A stretch of 64,000 nucleotides of DNA from a bacterium (GTDB lineage Bacteria > Desulfobacterota > JAPLJL01): contig JAQTNV010000001.1 of the NCBI GenBank assembly GCA_028713675.1, positions 186,001 through 250,000 of the forward strand, given 5' to 3'. Positions within the stretch are counted from its first letter, which is position 1; each line of letters starts with the position of its first letter. A model generated the notes under the pieces. It did not search any database, was not told where the DNA came from, and saw only the letters and a program-made list of their open reading frames with translations. The position numbers and the translations under genes were made by a program. Shown piece after piece: positions 16,224 through 25,350 of this stretch.

Positions 16224-16757
16224 TTATTCTTCTTTCCGGTAAAATATTTCCACCAGCTTGATCGTAAATCTGATCATGAGCAGGCAGAAAGTGATCGGGA
16301 AGACCAGTTCCATGACCCAGAGCGGCGTATGCAGAGGTTCGCACATCTGCCCGAACTCCTTTTCGACCGCCACGAAATGCACCGCGACTTTAAAAAGAAA
16401 GCCGGAAAACAATATGGCGAGGAAAGTCAGGACCATCTCGCTCGATTTTCTCAGATACTGGGGGAGGGTCCGGGACATGACGTCGATGGCGATATGCCGG
16501 CCCTGCTTGGTCACCATGCTGCCGGCGATGAAGCCGGTCCAAAGGACCAGGTGGCGGAGGATCTCGTCGGCCCAGCCGAACCCCATGGAGAAGAAATCCC
16601 GCATGACGACCTGAACGAAAGACAGGCTCACCATGACGGTCAGGGCCACAATGACGAAACCCTGTTCCAGGAAGGAAACAATCCGGTCGATCGGCGCAAT
16701 CAGGCGCATGGCCTGGTAACCGGGTTCCTGCTGGGGATGAGATTTCTTAGTCGTCAT
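16224..16757 (-). CDS. dctQ: TRAP transporter small permease DctQ
   Basis: A 177-residue protein with four membrane helices (about residues 30-52, 65-82, 105-127 and 145-165). The DctQ signature after helix 2 is present: WADEILRHLVLWTGFIAGSMVTKQGRHIAIDV, where the RHIAID segment is diagnostic. It forms the accessory membrane subunit with DctM. Upstream there is 268 bp of non-repetitive spacer, which probably carries the promoter. The cationic C-terminus EIFYRKEE is usual. Confidence 0.93.
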   Translation of the reverse strand: MTTKKSHPQQEPGYQAMRLIAPIDRIVSFLEQGFVIVALTVMVSLSFVQVVMRDFFSMGFGWADEILRHLVLWTGFIAGSMVTKQGRHIAIDVMSRTLPQYLRKSSEMVLTFLAILFSGFLFKVAVHFVAVEKEFGQMCEPLHTPLWVMELVFPITFCLLMIRFTIKLVEIFYRKEE

Positions 16758-17025
16758 TCTTATAATAAAAATTTGAAAAACCCTTATCTTATGTCACTTA
16801 TGAAAGAATAAGTCAAGATGTCCGGGGGGAGGGAAGAAATATGTTCCGGGTCCGGAATCAATTCCGTTTTTCTGCCCTCACTATTTGCAACAACTCGGAA
16901 TCCGGACTGACGGTTGTTTCTCTTTGTATCACTCCTGCTGAGCCAGACATCCGGCCGGTATCAAAATTACCAGCTGATGTATAATTTAGCCGGTCCTCAA
17001 ATATACAGTTGCTGATTTGCAACAT

Positions 17026-18465
17026 TTATTGTGGTGTGGCAATGTCTCGCGGACGGCCGCCCAGGTTGACGGCCTTCTTCTCCCCCACGATGATGCCGAG
17101 AGGGTAGGCGGGGATATCCAGGATTTCCTTCAACAACTTGAGATCTATCCCTTCCGGACGGTAGAAGTCATAAGGAATGCAACCGAAGGTTTCAATCCGG
17201 TAAGATCCGGAAGAAAGACCCTTGATCACCAGCTGGTCGGCGGCCGAGCCGATATCCCCCGGGAAATTCTCGGGCGGATGGGGGTCGCCCTCATCATCAT
17301 TGTAGGTCGAAGAAGATTTTCCCTTGGCTAAAAACTTGGGATCAAAACTGGTTTTCTGGATCTGGGTCCCCTGGGGTCCGGTGATCAGGCGCCAATCCTC
17401 CTTGGCGGTGTTGAATTTCTTTTCATTTTCGTCCGTCCGGCCATCGATCAGGTAACCTTGCTGGTTGACCGAATCATAAAACTTCATTCCCTTGGCCGCG
17501 GGGGTAAGATCGGTGCTGAAAGAGAGAGTCATGTCGTGGATCAGGGCGCCCGGATCAAAGGGCACAGACACGATGGTGGTGGTCATCGTCAAAGTGTCGG
17601 CCATGATGGAATCGATGTAAAATTTCGGGCCCTTGATCCCCAGGGGGAAAATCGGATACATGGTGGAATGAGTCAGGATCCGGACGGGTCCCGGCTGATA
17701 GGCGACCACCCCTCCGTTGACGATGCTCTCGTTGAAGGGAACCTTGATCAGACCGCCCAGGAAGCGGATGGATCCCCGGATTTTCTGCCGGTCGATGATA
17801 TTGTCCGCGGTTCCCCCCGCCTCCGGCAGGATCTGCAGCTGGTTGATAAAAATGGTCGGGATCTTCTTTTTTCCCGCCTGGTTCACCAGCGCGCGGTAAA
17901 CGTACGTAGAAAATTTGAAAAAGAATCCTTCCTCTATTTCCCGCAAGTCGGAGATGGGCGGGAGATGAAAATCGGGCGCTTCGGTTTTATATGAAACCGG
18001 ATACACCCAGGATCGGTTCCCGGAAACCGGGTCCGCCAACTCAGCGGAAACCATCCGGTCCACGCCTTCGGGGATTTTCCCTGCCGGGGCCTTTTCCCCC
18101 GAATCCCGGGCCATGAACACCACCAGGTCCTGAGGATCAAGGAGGCCATTGCCGAGTTTGCCGTTGGCTTCCGGACCGCGGGTCAGAATGAATTGTCCGG
18201 CAGGGGTGCGCTCATCCACCTGGAAAAGGACCGGTTTCCACTCCCCTCCCTGCCAGGAAAAAACCGACAGGCGGCTGATCTTCTGGCCCAGCAGGGGGGT
18301 AAGCATCTCGCCGGGAACTTCGACCGGCTCGTAATAGCGTCCGCCCCACTTTTCCCTTTCGGCAGCTCCGGCGTAAGCGGGGCCTGACAATACCCAGGTG
18401 GAAATCGCCAGGAACAGGCTTGCCAGCCAGACATATTTCTTAGTTTTACTCATTTTTAAGAACAT
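17026..18465 (-). CDS. Secreted protein of unknown family, TRAP-adjacent
   Basis: A 479-residue protein with a Sec signal (about residues 1-33, VWLASLFLAISTWVLSGPAYAG). The start is ATG18465 or ATG18453; neither has a strong Shine-Dalgarno sequence. The mature chain is beta-rich with conserved blocks LLGQKISRLSVFSWQGGEW and FQVDERTPAGQFIL near the N-terminus. A distant paralogue at 53735-55069 shares these (FLGQETSRLGLFAAKAGKL, FQVDKKDKDGQYIL) and the later ARDSGEKA/ARDLGEKV block. It is not a recognisable DctP or TAXI receptor, yet it sits where dctP would be, upstream of DctQM on the same strand. A periplasmic role beside the transporter is inference only. Confidence 0.7.
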   Translation of the reverse strand: MFLKMSKTKKYVWLASLFLAISTWVLSGPAYAGAAEREKWGGRYYEPVEVPGEMLTPLLGQKISRLSVFSWQGGEWKPVLFQVDERTPAGQFILTRGPEANGKLGNGLLDPQDLVVFMARDSGEKAPAGKIPEGVDRMVSAELADPVSGNRSWVYPVSYKTEAPDFHLPPISDLREIEEGFFFKFSTYVYRALVNQAGKKKIPTIFINQLQILPEAGGTADNIIDRQKIRGSIRFLGGLIKVPFNESIVNGGVVAYQPGPVRILTHSTMYPIFPLGIKGPKFYIDSIMADTLTMTTTIVSVPFDPGALIHDMTLSFSTDLTPAAKGMKFYDSVNQQGYLIDGRTDENEKKFNTAKEDWRLITGPQGTQIQKTSFDPKFLAKGKSSSTYNDDEGDPHPPENFPGDIGSAADQLVIKGLSSGSYRIETFGCIPYDFYRPEGIDLKLLKEILDIPAYPLGIIVGEKKAVNLGGRPRDIATPQ

Positions 18466-18702
18466 TCCGTTTTCCGGAGGGGCGGCATCCCGTGGCCGCC
18501 CGAATAAGGGAGCCCACTAGGGGCTCCCTACTTTTTGGGGATCTACTTCGCCCGATAAATCGGGCAACTACAATCAACCCAGCCTTCCCTCGGCCAAAAT
18601 GCCTCGGGAACTAATTGGAAAGGCTGCGGCTACCGGTTTTTTCTGGAGCGCTTTGCCCTATGCTCCCTGCCCTATGCGCTTTAAACCTTGAACCTTACCT
18701 AT
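18466..18702. repeat. Hairpin repeats and short heptads
   Basis: Hairpins include GGGAGCCCACTAGGGGCTCCC (about 18510-18531) and GCCCGATAAATCGGGC (18550-18565). A repeat at 18583-18625 (CTTCCCTCGGCC to GCCTCGGGA) recurs at 55098-55140. A short heptad tract (CCCTATG, CTCCCTG units) spans 18655-18680. It lies between the FixX stop and the unrelated secreted gene, so it probably contains the operon's terminator. Confidence 0.6.
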
Positions 18703-18981
18703 TTATCCTCTCTCGTATACCACCCCGTAGCCGGCGGGGGGAAAGGTAAACTCGATCGCGTCATAACTGCACACGGTGAAGCAGGAAGCGCACTCCAGGC
18801 AGTATTTCTTATAATCCTTGTCCAGCGCGGCTTTCCCGTTGCGGATCTTCCAGAGGTTCATTCCGCAGATAATCGCGCAGTTCTTGCAGCCCACACACTT
18901 CTCCCGGTCCACCGAGATGAAATCCACCGGGGATTCAATCACCTTGACCAGTTTCTTTTTGTCGATCGGTTTATCCGCCAT
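18703..18981 (-). CDS. fixX: FixX-like ferredoxin
   Basis: A 92-residue ferredoxin with two Cys motifs, CVGCKNCAIIC (about 29-39) and CLECASCFTVC (about 62-72), as in FixX, the ferredoxin-like partner of ETF:quinone oxidoreductase FixC. It starts two bases after the FixC stop. With FixC it likely recreates the two-cofactor ETF-QO split over two polypeptides, passing electrons from ETF to the quinone pool. It is the last gene of the operon. Confidence 0.92.
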   Translation of the reverse strand: MADKPIDKKKLVKVIESPVDFISVDREKCVGCKNCAIICGMNLWKIRNGKAALDKDYKKYCLECASCFTVCSYDAIEFTFPPAGYGVVYERG

Positions 18982-18983
18982 GA

Positions 18984-20375
18984 TTAGTTACCTCCTGAAT
19001 TCTGGTTCATCATACCCTGAAGCATGGGGGCCATCGTTTTCATCCCGTTGATGAAATTCGTCACTTTTCCCCGGGCGGCTTCCTCGGCAATGGGGAAATA
19101 ATAGCGGGTCAGGAACGCGATCTGGGGCAGCATCTCGAGCAGGATCCCCGGCACCCGGAGCATCCCCTCCGCGTGGGGCTCGGCCATGGTCAGCATACCG
19201 TAGAACATGATATCGGCCAGGTTATCAAACATCTGGTAGAAGGTGTCCGAGGTCCACTGCTCGAAGAAATCCCGGAGGATGGGGCCGGAGGTGAAATCCA
19301 CCCCCACCGGGGAAACCTTGAGTTCGTCCATGTACTGCTTCAGGAAACCCGCGGAAAAATCCTTTTCCTTGTGGGCCCGGACCGCCACCTGGGCGGCCAG
19401 GCGCGAGGAATACATGGCCTGCCAGACCCCTTCGGCCATGAAGGGCTCCGGAACCCCCGCCGCGTCGCCGGTCAGCATCAGGCCGTTGGCATAGATCCTC
19501 TCATTGAAGCTCTTCAGCCAGGGCAGGAAATGGAGCTGGAATTCCGCGGGCTTGGCGCGGGTGGCCCTGATCAATTTCTGGATGAAGTCGAGCTGGGCAT
19601 TCTCCAGCGCCGAGCGGGTGGAAAGGTTCTTACCCGCGTCGATCTCGCTCTGCAGGGTTTTCGCCGGGCGGGAGCCGATGTGGAAGCCGTCCCGGAAGGC
19701 GCAGACGTATCCGCCCCGGTCCGGGCCCATGAAGATATGAACGTTGGTGTCACCCAGGTATTCCTGGACCCTCTTCGGGTCCGCCTTGTAATCCAGGGTC
19801 GCGAGGACGGTGACCTGGTCCTTATCCCAGCGCTTCCGGAGCCCGGCCTTCCGGGCAATGAGGGAATGCGCACCGTCCGCCGCGATCACGACCGGGGCCC
19901 GGTATTCCTGGCCCTTCCCGTCGACCACTCCGACGATATTCTCCCCGTCCCGGATCACGTCCGTCGCCAGGGTGGTGAGCTTGATCTCGGCCCCGGCCTT
20001 CTTGGCCAGCCTGGACATCCACTGGTCGAAATCCGGCCGGTACATCATCTGCACCATGTATTCGCTGGCCTGCGGGTAGCCGGCCCGCCGGGGCGGGGTA
20101 AAGCCCCAGATCATCCGGTCCTCGTTGGAGGGCTTGGGCTTGATGATGTGCATCGCCCCGAACTTGGTCGGCCAGAGCGAAGGCACATCCAGGTCCTTGA
20201 TGTAGTCAAAATCGCGCGCGGCTTTGGGGGAAAGCCCGAAGCCGGAAGAATTTTTCTCGCCGCAGAAATGCCCGCGCTCCAGGACGACGGTCTTCAGGCC
20301 GGCATCCGAGGCTTCCTTGGCGGCGGCGCTTCCCCCCGGACCGCCACCCACAACGATCAGATCGTAACTCTTCAT
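18984..20375 (-). CDS. fixC: FixC-like ETF:quinone oxidoreductase flavoprotein
   Basis: A 463-residue FAD protein of the geranylgeranyl-reductase/FixC family. The Rossmann motif is VVGGGPGGSAAAKEASDAG at the N-terminus, the second FAD motif is ANGLMLTGDAAGVPEPFMAEGVWQA, and VVIAADGAHSLIARKAG lies between them. AGAAGGAGGAG precedes the ATG. The C-terminal part has a membrane-associating hydrophobic stretch (DIMFYGMLTMAEP, LLEMLPQIAFLTRYYF), as expected for a quinone-reducing protein. It forms a pair with FixX directly downstream. The gene is separated from the upstream flavoprotein gene by 267 bp of spacer, so expression could partly depend on readthrough. Confidence 0.92.
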   Translation of the reverse strand: MKSYDLIVVGGGPGGSAAAKEASDAGLKTVVLERGHFCGEKNSSGFGLSPKAARDFDYIKDLDVPSLWPTKFGAMHIIKPKPSNEDRMIWGFTPPRRAGYPQASEYMVQMMYRPDFDQWMSRLAKKAGAEIKLTTLATDVIRDGENIVGVVDGKGQEYRAPVVIAADGAHSLIARKAGLRKRWDKDQVTVLATLDYKADPKRVQEYLGDTNVHIFMGPDRGGYVCAFRDGFHIGSRPAKTLQSEIDAGKNLSTRSALENAQLDFIQKLIRATRAKPAEFQLHFLPWLKSFNERIYANGLMLTGDAAGVPEPFMAEGVWQAMYSSRLAAQVAVRAHKEKDFSAGFLKQYMDELKVSPVGVDFTSGPILRDFFEQWTSDTFYQMFDNLADIMFYGMLTMAEPHAEGMLRVPGILLEMLPQIAFLTRYYFPIAEEAARGKVTNFINGMKTMAPMLQGMMNQNSGGN

Positions 20376-20642
20376 TTTTACTCCTCCTTCTCGCTTTTTA
20401 AGGTGTTGGGTGGTAGGTCATAGGTGATAGGTTCAAACCCAGTACCATCACCCTCCCCTTCATCCCCTCAAGGGAGGGGAAAACATTGTTGTTCCTTTCT
20501 TATCTTATTTCTTGACGCTTTGCCATATGTTTTTTTCTCCCTGCAACCCACCTCTCGATCTTCTGCAAACCCAATAATTTCTTTTGCTCTAAGCTCTAAC
20601 CTTACGCCTCTAGCCACCTAACCACCCAGCTACCTAACCAAC
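20376..20642. repeat. Intra-operon spacer with heptads and hairpin
   Basis: 20398-20440 carries TAGGTCA/TAGGTGA heptads, 20446-20484 the GGGAGGGG palindrome family, and 20583-20640 the units TAACCTT, CTAGCCA, CTAACCA and CTACCTA. No open coding or tRNA is seen. Confidence 0.6.
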
Positions 20643-22208
20643 TTATTTTTTTGGCTCGGTATACGCGGTCGGGTCACCGGTATTGTTCGGATCGAAAACC
20701 CTTTTGATTTCCTTCTGCCACTTGTCGTAATTGAAACAGGCCGGGCTGAAGAGCCCGTGCTTGCCCGTTCCCACCTGGGAGAGCTGGAAGATGGGCGTGC
20801 CCAGGGATTTTTTCAGGCAGGCCTGGTTGGAATCCCCGATATAAGCCATCGCGCCTTCGGTGGATTTATCGTCATGATTGTCATACATCAGGAGAACCTC
20901 GGTGTAAGCCATGTGGCCCTGGTCGAAAACCAGGGTGGCGGAATTGTCTCCGCCGTCCTCCATGAGCACGCCTTTCTTTATATAACTGTTCTTGAGTTCC
21001 GTGCCGGCCCTGACCTGATTTAAGGCCAGGTCGATCGTATCCATCGCCCCGAAGGAGGTGTTGAACCCCCCCGCGCTCCGGAAGCAGGAACGGGTCACCG
21101 CGTCGACCTTGATCACGGAGATGGCGGTCAGTCCCTGCATCTCCTCGGTCTCCGCCAGGGGAGAGGCCTCTCCCCCGGTCTCTTCCAGGATCTGGTCCAG
21201 AACCTTCTGCTGATAGGCGAATTCCCCTTCGGAATTGGCGAAGATAACGAACAGCAAAGCGTATTTCAGCATTTCCTGGGGCATCCCCGACTCCCAGAGC
21301 CTGACGAAATTCATTCCCCCCGCCATCTGCAGGCCGACAAAGGCCGGGCTGAGCCGGGTAATGAAATATCCCACCTCGGATTCCCCCAGCTTATAGGCCG
21401 CTTCCCCCAGCTTCTCCAGGCTGGGGAAGTTGAAAAGCGAGGCCCGGAAATATTTAATCGGTTCCTTGAGCGTGTAGTTGGGCTGGGCGTTCTTCATCTC
21501 CAGCTCCGCCGGTCCGGGCCAATGGAAGAGCTTGACCGCGCACTTGGTGATCACCCCCAGCCCGCCCCAGGCGCCCTCCCAGCCGCGGAGGATGCCCCGG
21601 AGGCTCGGGCCCGGTCCGTCCCCACAGAACCAGCCGTCGCCGGAGCCGAGAGAACCCAGCTTCAGCACCTCCCCGGTCGGAAGCACCCACTCGACCCCCA
21701 GCAGGTTCCTTCCGGAGAAACCCATGGACAGCCCGTCCGGGCCGTACCCCACCACCGAGGTGGCGCTGGCCAGGACCGAGGTGTTGGAACCGGCCCCGAT
21801 AATGTGACAGTTGAGGCCCTTCCGCAGGGCTTCCACCTGGAGCTGCATGCAGATCACGGACGGCTCCACCACCGCGAACATGTTTTTCTCGTCGATCTCC
21901 AGGATGCTGTTCATCCGGCGCAGGTCCAGAACGATCGCGCCCTTCACCCCGGGCAGGTTATGAATGCCCCAGCCGGTGCTCATCGCCTTGAAAACAATAT
22001 GGTGCCGGTTGCAGATCTTGGCGATCGCCACCACTTCCTCCGTGCTCTTGGGCAGGAGCACGGCCTCCGGCAGGGTTTCGGCCCAGACCCCCTTGGTATT
22101 TCCGAAGGGCTGGTACATATAGGACCAGATCACCGCCGAGCTCCCGGAAATATTCTCCGGGCCCACCACCGCTTCCAATTGCTGATAAATATCTTTTGCC
22201 AGGGCCAT
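20643..22208 (-). CDS. FAD-binding oxidoreductase, GlcD/VAO type
   Basis: About 521 residues. The FAD-binding PCMH fold is shown by ETLPEAVLLPKSTEEVVAIAKICNRHHI, GAIVLDLRRMNSILEIDEKNMFAVVEPSV and GLGVITKCAVKLFHW. The C-terminal FNYDKWQKEIKRVFDPNNTGDP matches the closing segment of glycolate/lactate oxidase-type flavoproteins. ATG22208 with GGAGG six bases upstream is preferred over an in-frame GTG at 22220. Members oxidise 2-hydroxyacids or phenols; here the expected electron acceptor is the Fe-S protein encoded just upstream (22229-23515) and then ETF. It is the second flavoprotein of this type in the operon, and the substrate is unknown. Confidence 0.85.
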   Translation of the reverse strand: MALAKDIYQQLEAVVGPENISGSSAVIWSYMYQPFGNTKGVWAETLPEAVLLPKSTEEVVAIAKICNRHHIVFKAMSTGWGIHNLPGVKGAIVLDLRRMNSILEIDEKNMFAVVEPSVICMQLQVEALRKGLNCHIIGAGSNTSVLASATSVVGYGPDGLSMGFSGRNLLGVEWVLPTGEVLKLGSLGSGDGWFCGDGPGPSLRGILRGWEGAWGGLGVITKCAVKLFHWPGPAELEMKNAQPNYTLKEPIKYFRASLFNFPSLEKLGEAAYKLGESEVGYFITRLSPAFVGLQMAGGMNFVRLWESGMPQEMLKYALLFVIFANSEGEFAYQQKVLDQILEETGGEASPLAETEEMQGLTAISVIKVDAVTRSCFRSAGGFNTSFGAMDTIDLALNQVRAGTELKNSYIKKGVLMEDGGDNSATLVFDQGHMAYTEVLLMYDNHDDKSTEGAMAYIGDSNQACLKKSLGTPIFQLSQVGTGKHGLFSPACFNYDKWQKEIKRVFDPNNTGDPTAYTEPKK

Positions 22209-22228
22209 TTTCGCCTCCACGCCGGTTG

Positions 22229-23515
22229 TTACCGGGCCTGTTTAACCAATTCCACGATATCCAGGACCTGCATCTTCTTTCCCTGCGCGGCCGCCGCGTC
22301 TCTCAGGTTCCGCTCGCACCAGGAGCAGGCCGTCACGATGGCCTCCGCCCCGACCGACTGGGCCTCCGCGATCCTCTCCCCCGCGGTCCAGAGGGCGAAA
22401 TCATCCATGGTGGTCTTCACCCCGCCGCCGGCCCCGCAGCACCAGGCGTATTCCCGGATCCTTTCCATTTCCACGAAATTGATCCCGGGAACGGCCCGGA
22501 TGACGTCCCGGGGCGGATCGTAAACCCCCTCCCAGCCGCGGTGGACCGTCTTCTCCGGTTCCCGGACAATCAGCTGTCCCAGGACCTTTTTCTCGGTCCC
22601 CTTCCAGGGCACGTACTCTTCGGACTTCCGGCCCAGGTTGCAGGGATCGTGATAGGTGACCCGGAGGGGAATTTTTTTCGAGAGCTGGAGCTTGCCCTCC
22701 CGGATCAGCTCGTCCAGGTACTGGCTGATATGCACAACCTCGAACTTCATTTTCTTTCCCAGCAGGGGGTAGACCGCCTTCATGATCCCAAACCCGCAGG
22801 CGCAGGAGGTGACCACCTTCCGGGCGCCCAGGGCGTTCCAGTCGTCGATATTGCTCTCGGCGAATTTGATGAATTCCCCCTGGAAGCCCAGCTGGAAGGC
22901 CATGCTCCCGCAGCAGGACTCCTGGGCTCCCCGGATCCCGACCTCCACCCCCGCCGAGCGGAGAAGGGTCACCGTCTCCCGGGCGACCTTCGAAAGCTCC
23001 GGGTCGAAGGAGTAAAGGCAGCCGGCGTGGTAAATCACCTCCGCCTGCCCTCCCTTGGAAAGGTCCTTCACGTCCAGGCCCTCGGCCCAGCGGCCGCGCT
23101 CGGACTTGGATTTCATCAGGGGATTGTCTTCCCGGCGCAGGCTTTCAATGATCGGGCCGTGTTCCTCCCGGAAACAGCCGGCGCCCACCAGGCGGGCCCG
23201 GGTGGCGTAAATCGGCCAGAGCACCTCGAGCTCCGAATTGTACTTGCAGGAGGAGTCGCAGGCCCCGCAGGCGGTGCAGCGGTAAACGATATTGGAAAGC
23301 TCCTCGTCGGCCTCATCCAGCTTGCCTTCGGCCAGGGCCAGGCCCAGGGCCATTCTCCCCCCCCCGGAGTAGGCGTGGAAGTTGAAGCGGGAAATGGCGG
23401 GGCAATTCTGGGAAAACCTCCAGCTTTTCATCTGGGCCAGTGGCGGCCATTTGCAGATGGAGCAGCGGGCGCACCTCTTCATATCATTTCGGTAATCGTT
23501 GAGATCAAGCAGCAT
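22229..23515 (-). CDS. HdrD/GlpC-like Fe-S protein with two CCG domains
   Basis: A 428-residue protein. N-terminal cysteine clusters CARCSICKW (about 15-23), with a further Cys at about residue 38, and CTACGACDSSC (about 80-90) form ferredoxin-type sites. Two CCG domains follow: GCLYSFDPE with ESCCGSMAFQLG, and the HDPCNLGR motif with EYAWCCGAGGG. CCG domains bind a noncubane 4Fe-4S cluster in heterodisulfide reductase and are found in GlcF, LutA and EMO proteins. AAAGGAGG precedes the ATG. It probably relays electrons between the GlcD-type flavoproteins and ETF or FixCX. No membrane helices are evident, unlike the membrane-bound EMO proteins. Confidence 0.88.
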   Translation of the reverse strand: MLLDLNDYRNDMKRCARCSICKWPPLAQMKSWRFSQNCPAISRFNFHAYSGGGRMALGLALAEGKLDEADEELSNIVYRCTACGACDSSCKYNSELEVLWPIYATRARLVGAGCFREEHGPIIESLRREDNPLMKSKSERGRWAEGLDVKDLSKGGQAEVIYHAGCLYSFDPELSKVARETVTLLRSAGVEVGIRGAQESCCGSMAFQLGFQGEFIKFAESNIDDWNALGARKVVTSCACGFGIMKAVYPLLGKKMKFEVVHISQYLDELIREGKLQLSKKIPLRVTYHDPCNLGRKSEEYVPWKGTEKKVLGQLIVREPEKTVHRGWEGVYDPPRDVIRAVPGINFVEMERIREYAWCCGAGGGVKTTMDDFALWTAGERIAEAQSVGAEAIVTACSWCERNLRDAAAAQGKKMQVLDIVELVKQAR

Positions 23516-23527
23516 GTTTTTCCTCCT

Positions 23528-24535
23528 TTAGTCTTTCGGTCCCTTGCGAACCTGTTTGAGCCGCTCAATTAAGGGGGGAAGGATCCGCCGGTAATCGCCG
23601 ACCACCCCGTAATTCGCGAAGGAAAATATATTGGCTTCGGGATCCTTGTTGATGGCCACGATCATTTTCGAATTCCCGCAGCCCGCCATGTGCTGGGACG
23701 ACCCGGACAGCGCCACCGCGAGATAGAGGTTGGGGCTGACGATCTTCCCGGTCAACCCGATCTGGCGGGCGGAGGAGACCCAGCCTGAGTCGCAGGCCGG
23801 CCGGGTGGCGCCCACGGCCCCCCCCCAGAACTGCGCCAGCTCCTCGAGCAGCGCGTACGCTTCCGCCCCGCCCATGCCCCGGCCCCCGCAAGCCACCACC
23901 CGGGCATTCTCCAGGGGCACGCCTTTCACCTCTTCCACCACCTTTTCGATAAATTTGGATTTTATTTTCGACTGGTCCAGCTCCGGGGTCACGGGCTTGA
24001 TCTCTCCCGGGCGGGACGGGTCGGGTTCCCGGGACTTGAGGGCCCGGAACCTGACCGTAGCCATCTGCGGCCTGGTTTTACATACAAGGACCGCCAGGGC
24101 CCGGCCCCCGTAGACCGGGCGGGTCATGCGCAGGAGGCCGGAGTCCGGGTCAATCGCGAGGGCCACGCAATCCGGGGCCAGGGCGGTTTTCAGCCGGCAG
24201 GCCAGCCGGGGAGCGAGGTCCCGCCCCGTCGCGGTCTGGGCCAGGAGCAGGATTTCCGGCCCGACCTTCTTCACGATTTTTTCCAGCACCTGGAGATAAA
24301 CCTCGGGCTGATAGTTTTTCAAAAACGCGGCTTCAGCTTGGTAAACCTCGTCCGCGCCGTAAGCGATGGCCTCGGCGCCGGTTTTCCCCGCGCTTTCGGA
24401 CAGAAGCACAATCCCCACCCTGGCCCCCAGACTGTCGGCCAGGTCCCGGCCTCCCCCGAGCAGTTCCCGGGTGCCGGGCGAGAGCTGATTTCCCGCCAGC
24501 TCTCCGATTGCCAAAACTTTTATTTTTTTTGCCAT
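23528..24535 (-). CDS. etfA: Electron transfer flavoprotein alpha subunit
   Basis: A 335-residue protein. The C-terminal FAD-binding domain is canonical: GRGMGGAEAYALLEELA, GLTGKIVSPNLYLAVALSGSSQHMAGC, NSKMIVAINKDPEANIFSFANYGVVGDYRRILPPL. ETF carries electrons between dehydrogenase flavins and the quinone oxidoreductase. The N-terminal domain (AIGELAGNQLSPGTRELLG onward) is normal. It lies 16 bp after EtfB. Whether the heterodimer confurcates or bifurcates cannot be settled by eye, but the linked FixCX makes the FixABCX type plausible. Confidence 0.95.
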   Translation of the reverse strand: MAKKIKVLAIGELAGNQLSPGTRELLGGGRDLADSLGARVGIVLLSESAGKTGAEAIAYGADEVYQAEAAFLKNYQPEVYLQVLEKIVKKVGPEILLLAQTATGRDLAPRLACRLKTALAPDCVALAIDPDSGLLRMTRPVYGGRALAVLVCKTRPQMATVRFRALKSREPDPSRPGEIKPVTPELDQSKIKSKFIEKVVEEVKGVPLENARVVACGGRGMGGAEAYALLEELAQFWGGAVGATRPACDSGWVSSARQIGLTGKIVSPNLYLAVALSGSSQHMAGCGNSKMIVAINKDPEANIFSFANYGVVGDYRRILPPLIERLKQVRKGPKD

Positions 24536-24551
24536 GGTTAAAGTTGCCCGC

Positions 24552-25340
24552 CTACGCCGGGCATTTTTCGAGTAATTTGTCCGCTAGTTTCAGGGCCGCT
24601 TCCTCCGGGCTTTCCCCCCCGATGATCTCGCAAACCGTTTCCCGCTTCGGGAGGTAAAGATCGACCAGCTCGCAGCGGGCCGGCGCCGGGGAAGCAAGTT
24701 TCAGGTCCGCCGGTTTCCATTCCTGGATGGGCTTTTTCTTGGCCGCGAAAATCCCCGGCATGGTGATCTGGCGCAGTTCCCCCAGTTCGCTGTCCACGGT
24801 GACAACGCAGGGCCGCAGCGCTTCCACCACCTCGTAGCCGTCCGGGGCCACCCGCTCGACCCTGACCTTGTCCTTGACCACCTCGATCTTCCGGGCCAGG
24901 GTGACGCAGCCCAGGCCGAGCTCTTCGGCGAGGGCCGATCCCACCAGGCCCGCGTCCCAGTCCGCCGCCTGACGCCCGGTCAGGATCAGGTCGAACTCGC
25001 CGATTTTCCTGATCGCCGCGGCCAGGACCCGCGCGCTGGCGAAATGGTCCAGGTCCTCCCACTCCGGGTCTTCAAGCAGGACCAGTTCGTCCGCGCCCGC
25101 GGAGAGGGGTTTTTTCACGACCGCCCGGGCCAGCTTGTCCCCCAGGCTGACCGCGATCACCTTCGCCCCCTGCCCGTCTTTCAGGCGCAGCGCGGCCTCC
25201 AGGGCGTTTTCGTCGAAGGGAGAAAGCACCGGGGGGGTGCCGGGGGGCGGAACCGCCCGTTTCCGGTTCGGGTCCAGATGAAACGAGCCCGAGGGCATCT
25301 CCGGGTCGAGGATCTGTTTCAGGCAGACGATGACCTGCAT
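24552..25340 (-). CDS. etfB: Electron transfer flavoprotein beta subunit
   Basis: A 262-residue protein with the EtfB hallmarks MQVIVCLKQILDPE, LSPFDENALEAALRLKD, and DLILTGRQAADWDAGLVGSALAEELGLG, followed by the partner-recognition helix region LRQITMPGIFAAKKKPIQEW. The start Met follows AGGGGG, which overlaps the stop of the preceding flavoprotein gene, so translation is coupled. With EtfA it forms the heterodimer that holds FAD (and AMP or a second FAD). Confidence 0.95.
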   Translation of the reverse strand: MQVIVCLKQILDPEMPSGSFHLDPNRKRAVPPPGTPPVLSPFDENALEAALRLKDGQGAKVIAVSLGDKLARAVVKKPLSAGADELVLLEDPEWEDLDHFASARVLAAAIRKIGEFDLILTGRQAADWDAGLVGSALAEELGLGCVTLARKIEVVKDKVRVERVAPDGYEVVEALRPCVVTVDSELGELRQITMPGIFAAKKKPIQEWKPADLKLASPAPARCELVDLYLPKRETVCEIIGGESPEEAALKLADKLLEKCPA

Positions 25341-25350
25341 GCTTGGCCCC

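Noticed and set aside
19173-20423. 416-codon plus-strand frame antisense to fixC
   Set aside because: The minus strand has FAD motifs and a Shine-Dalgarno sequence; the plus frame has biased composition and no motif.
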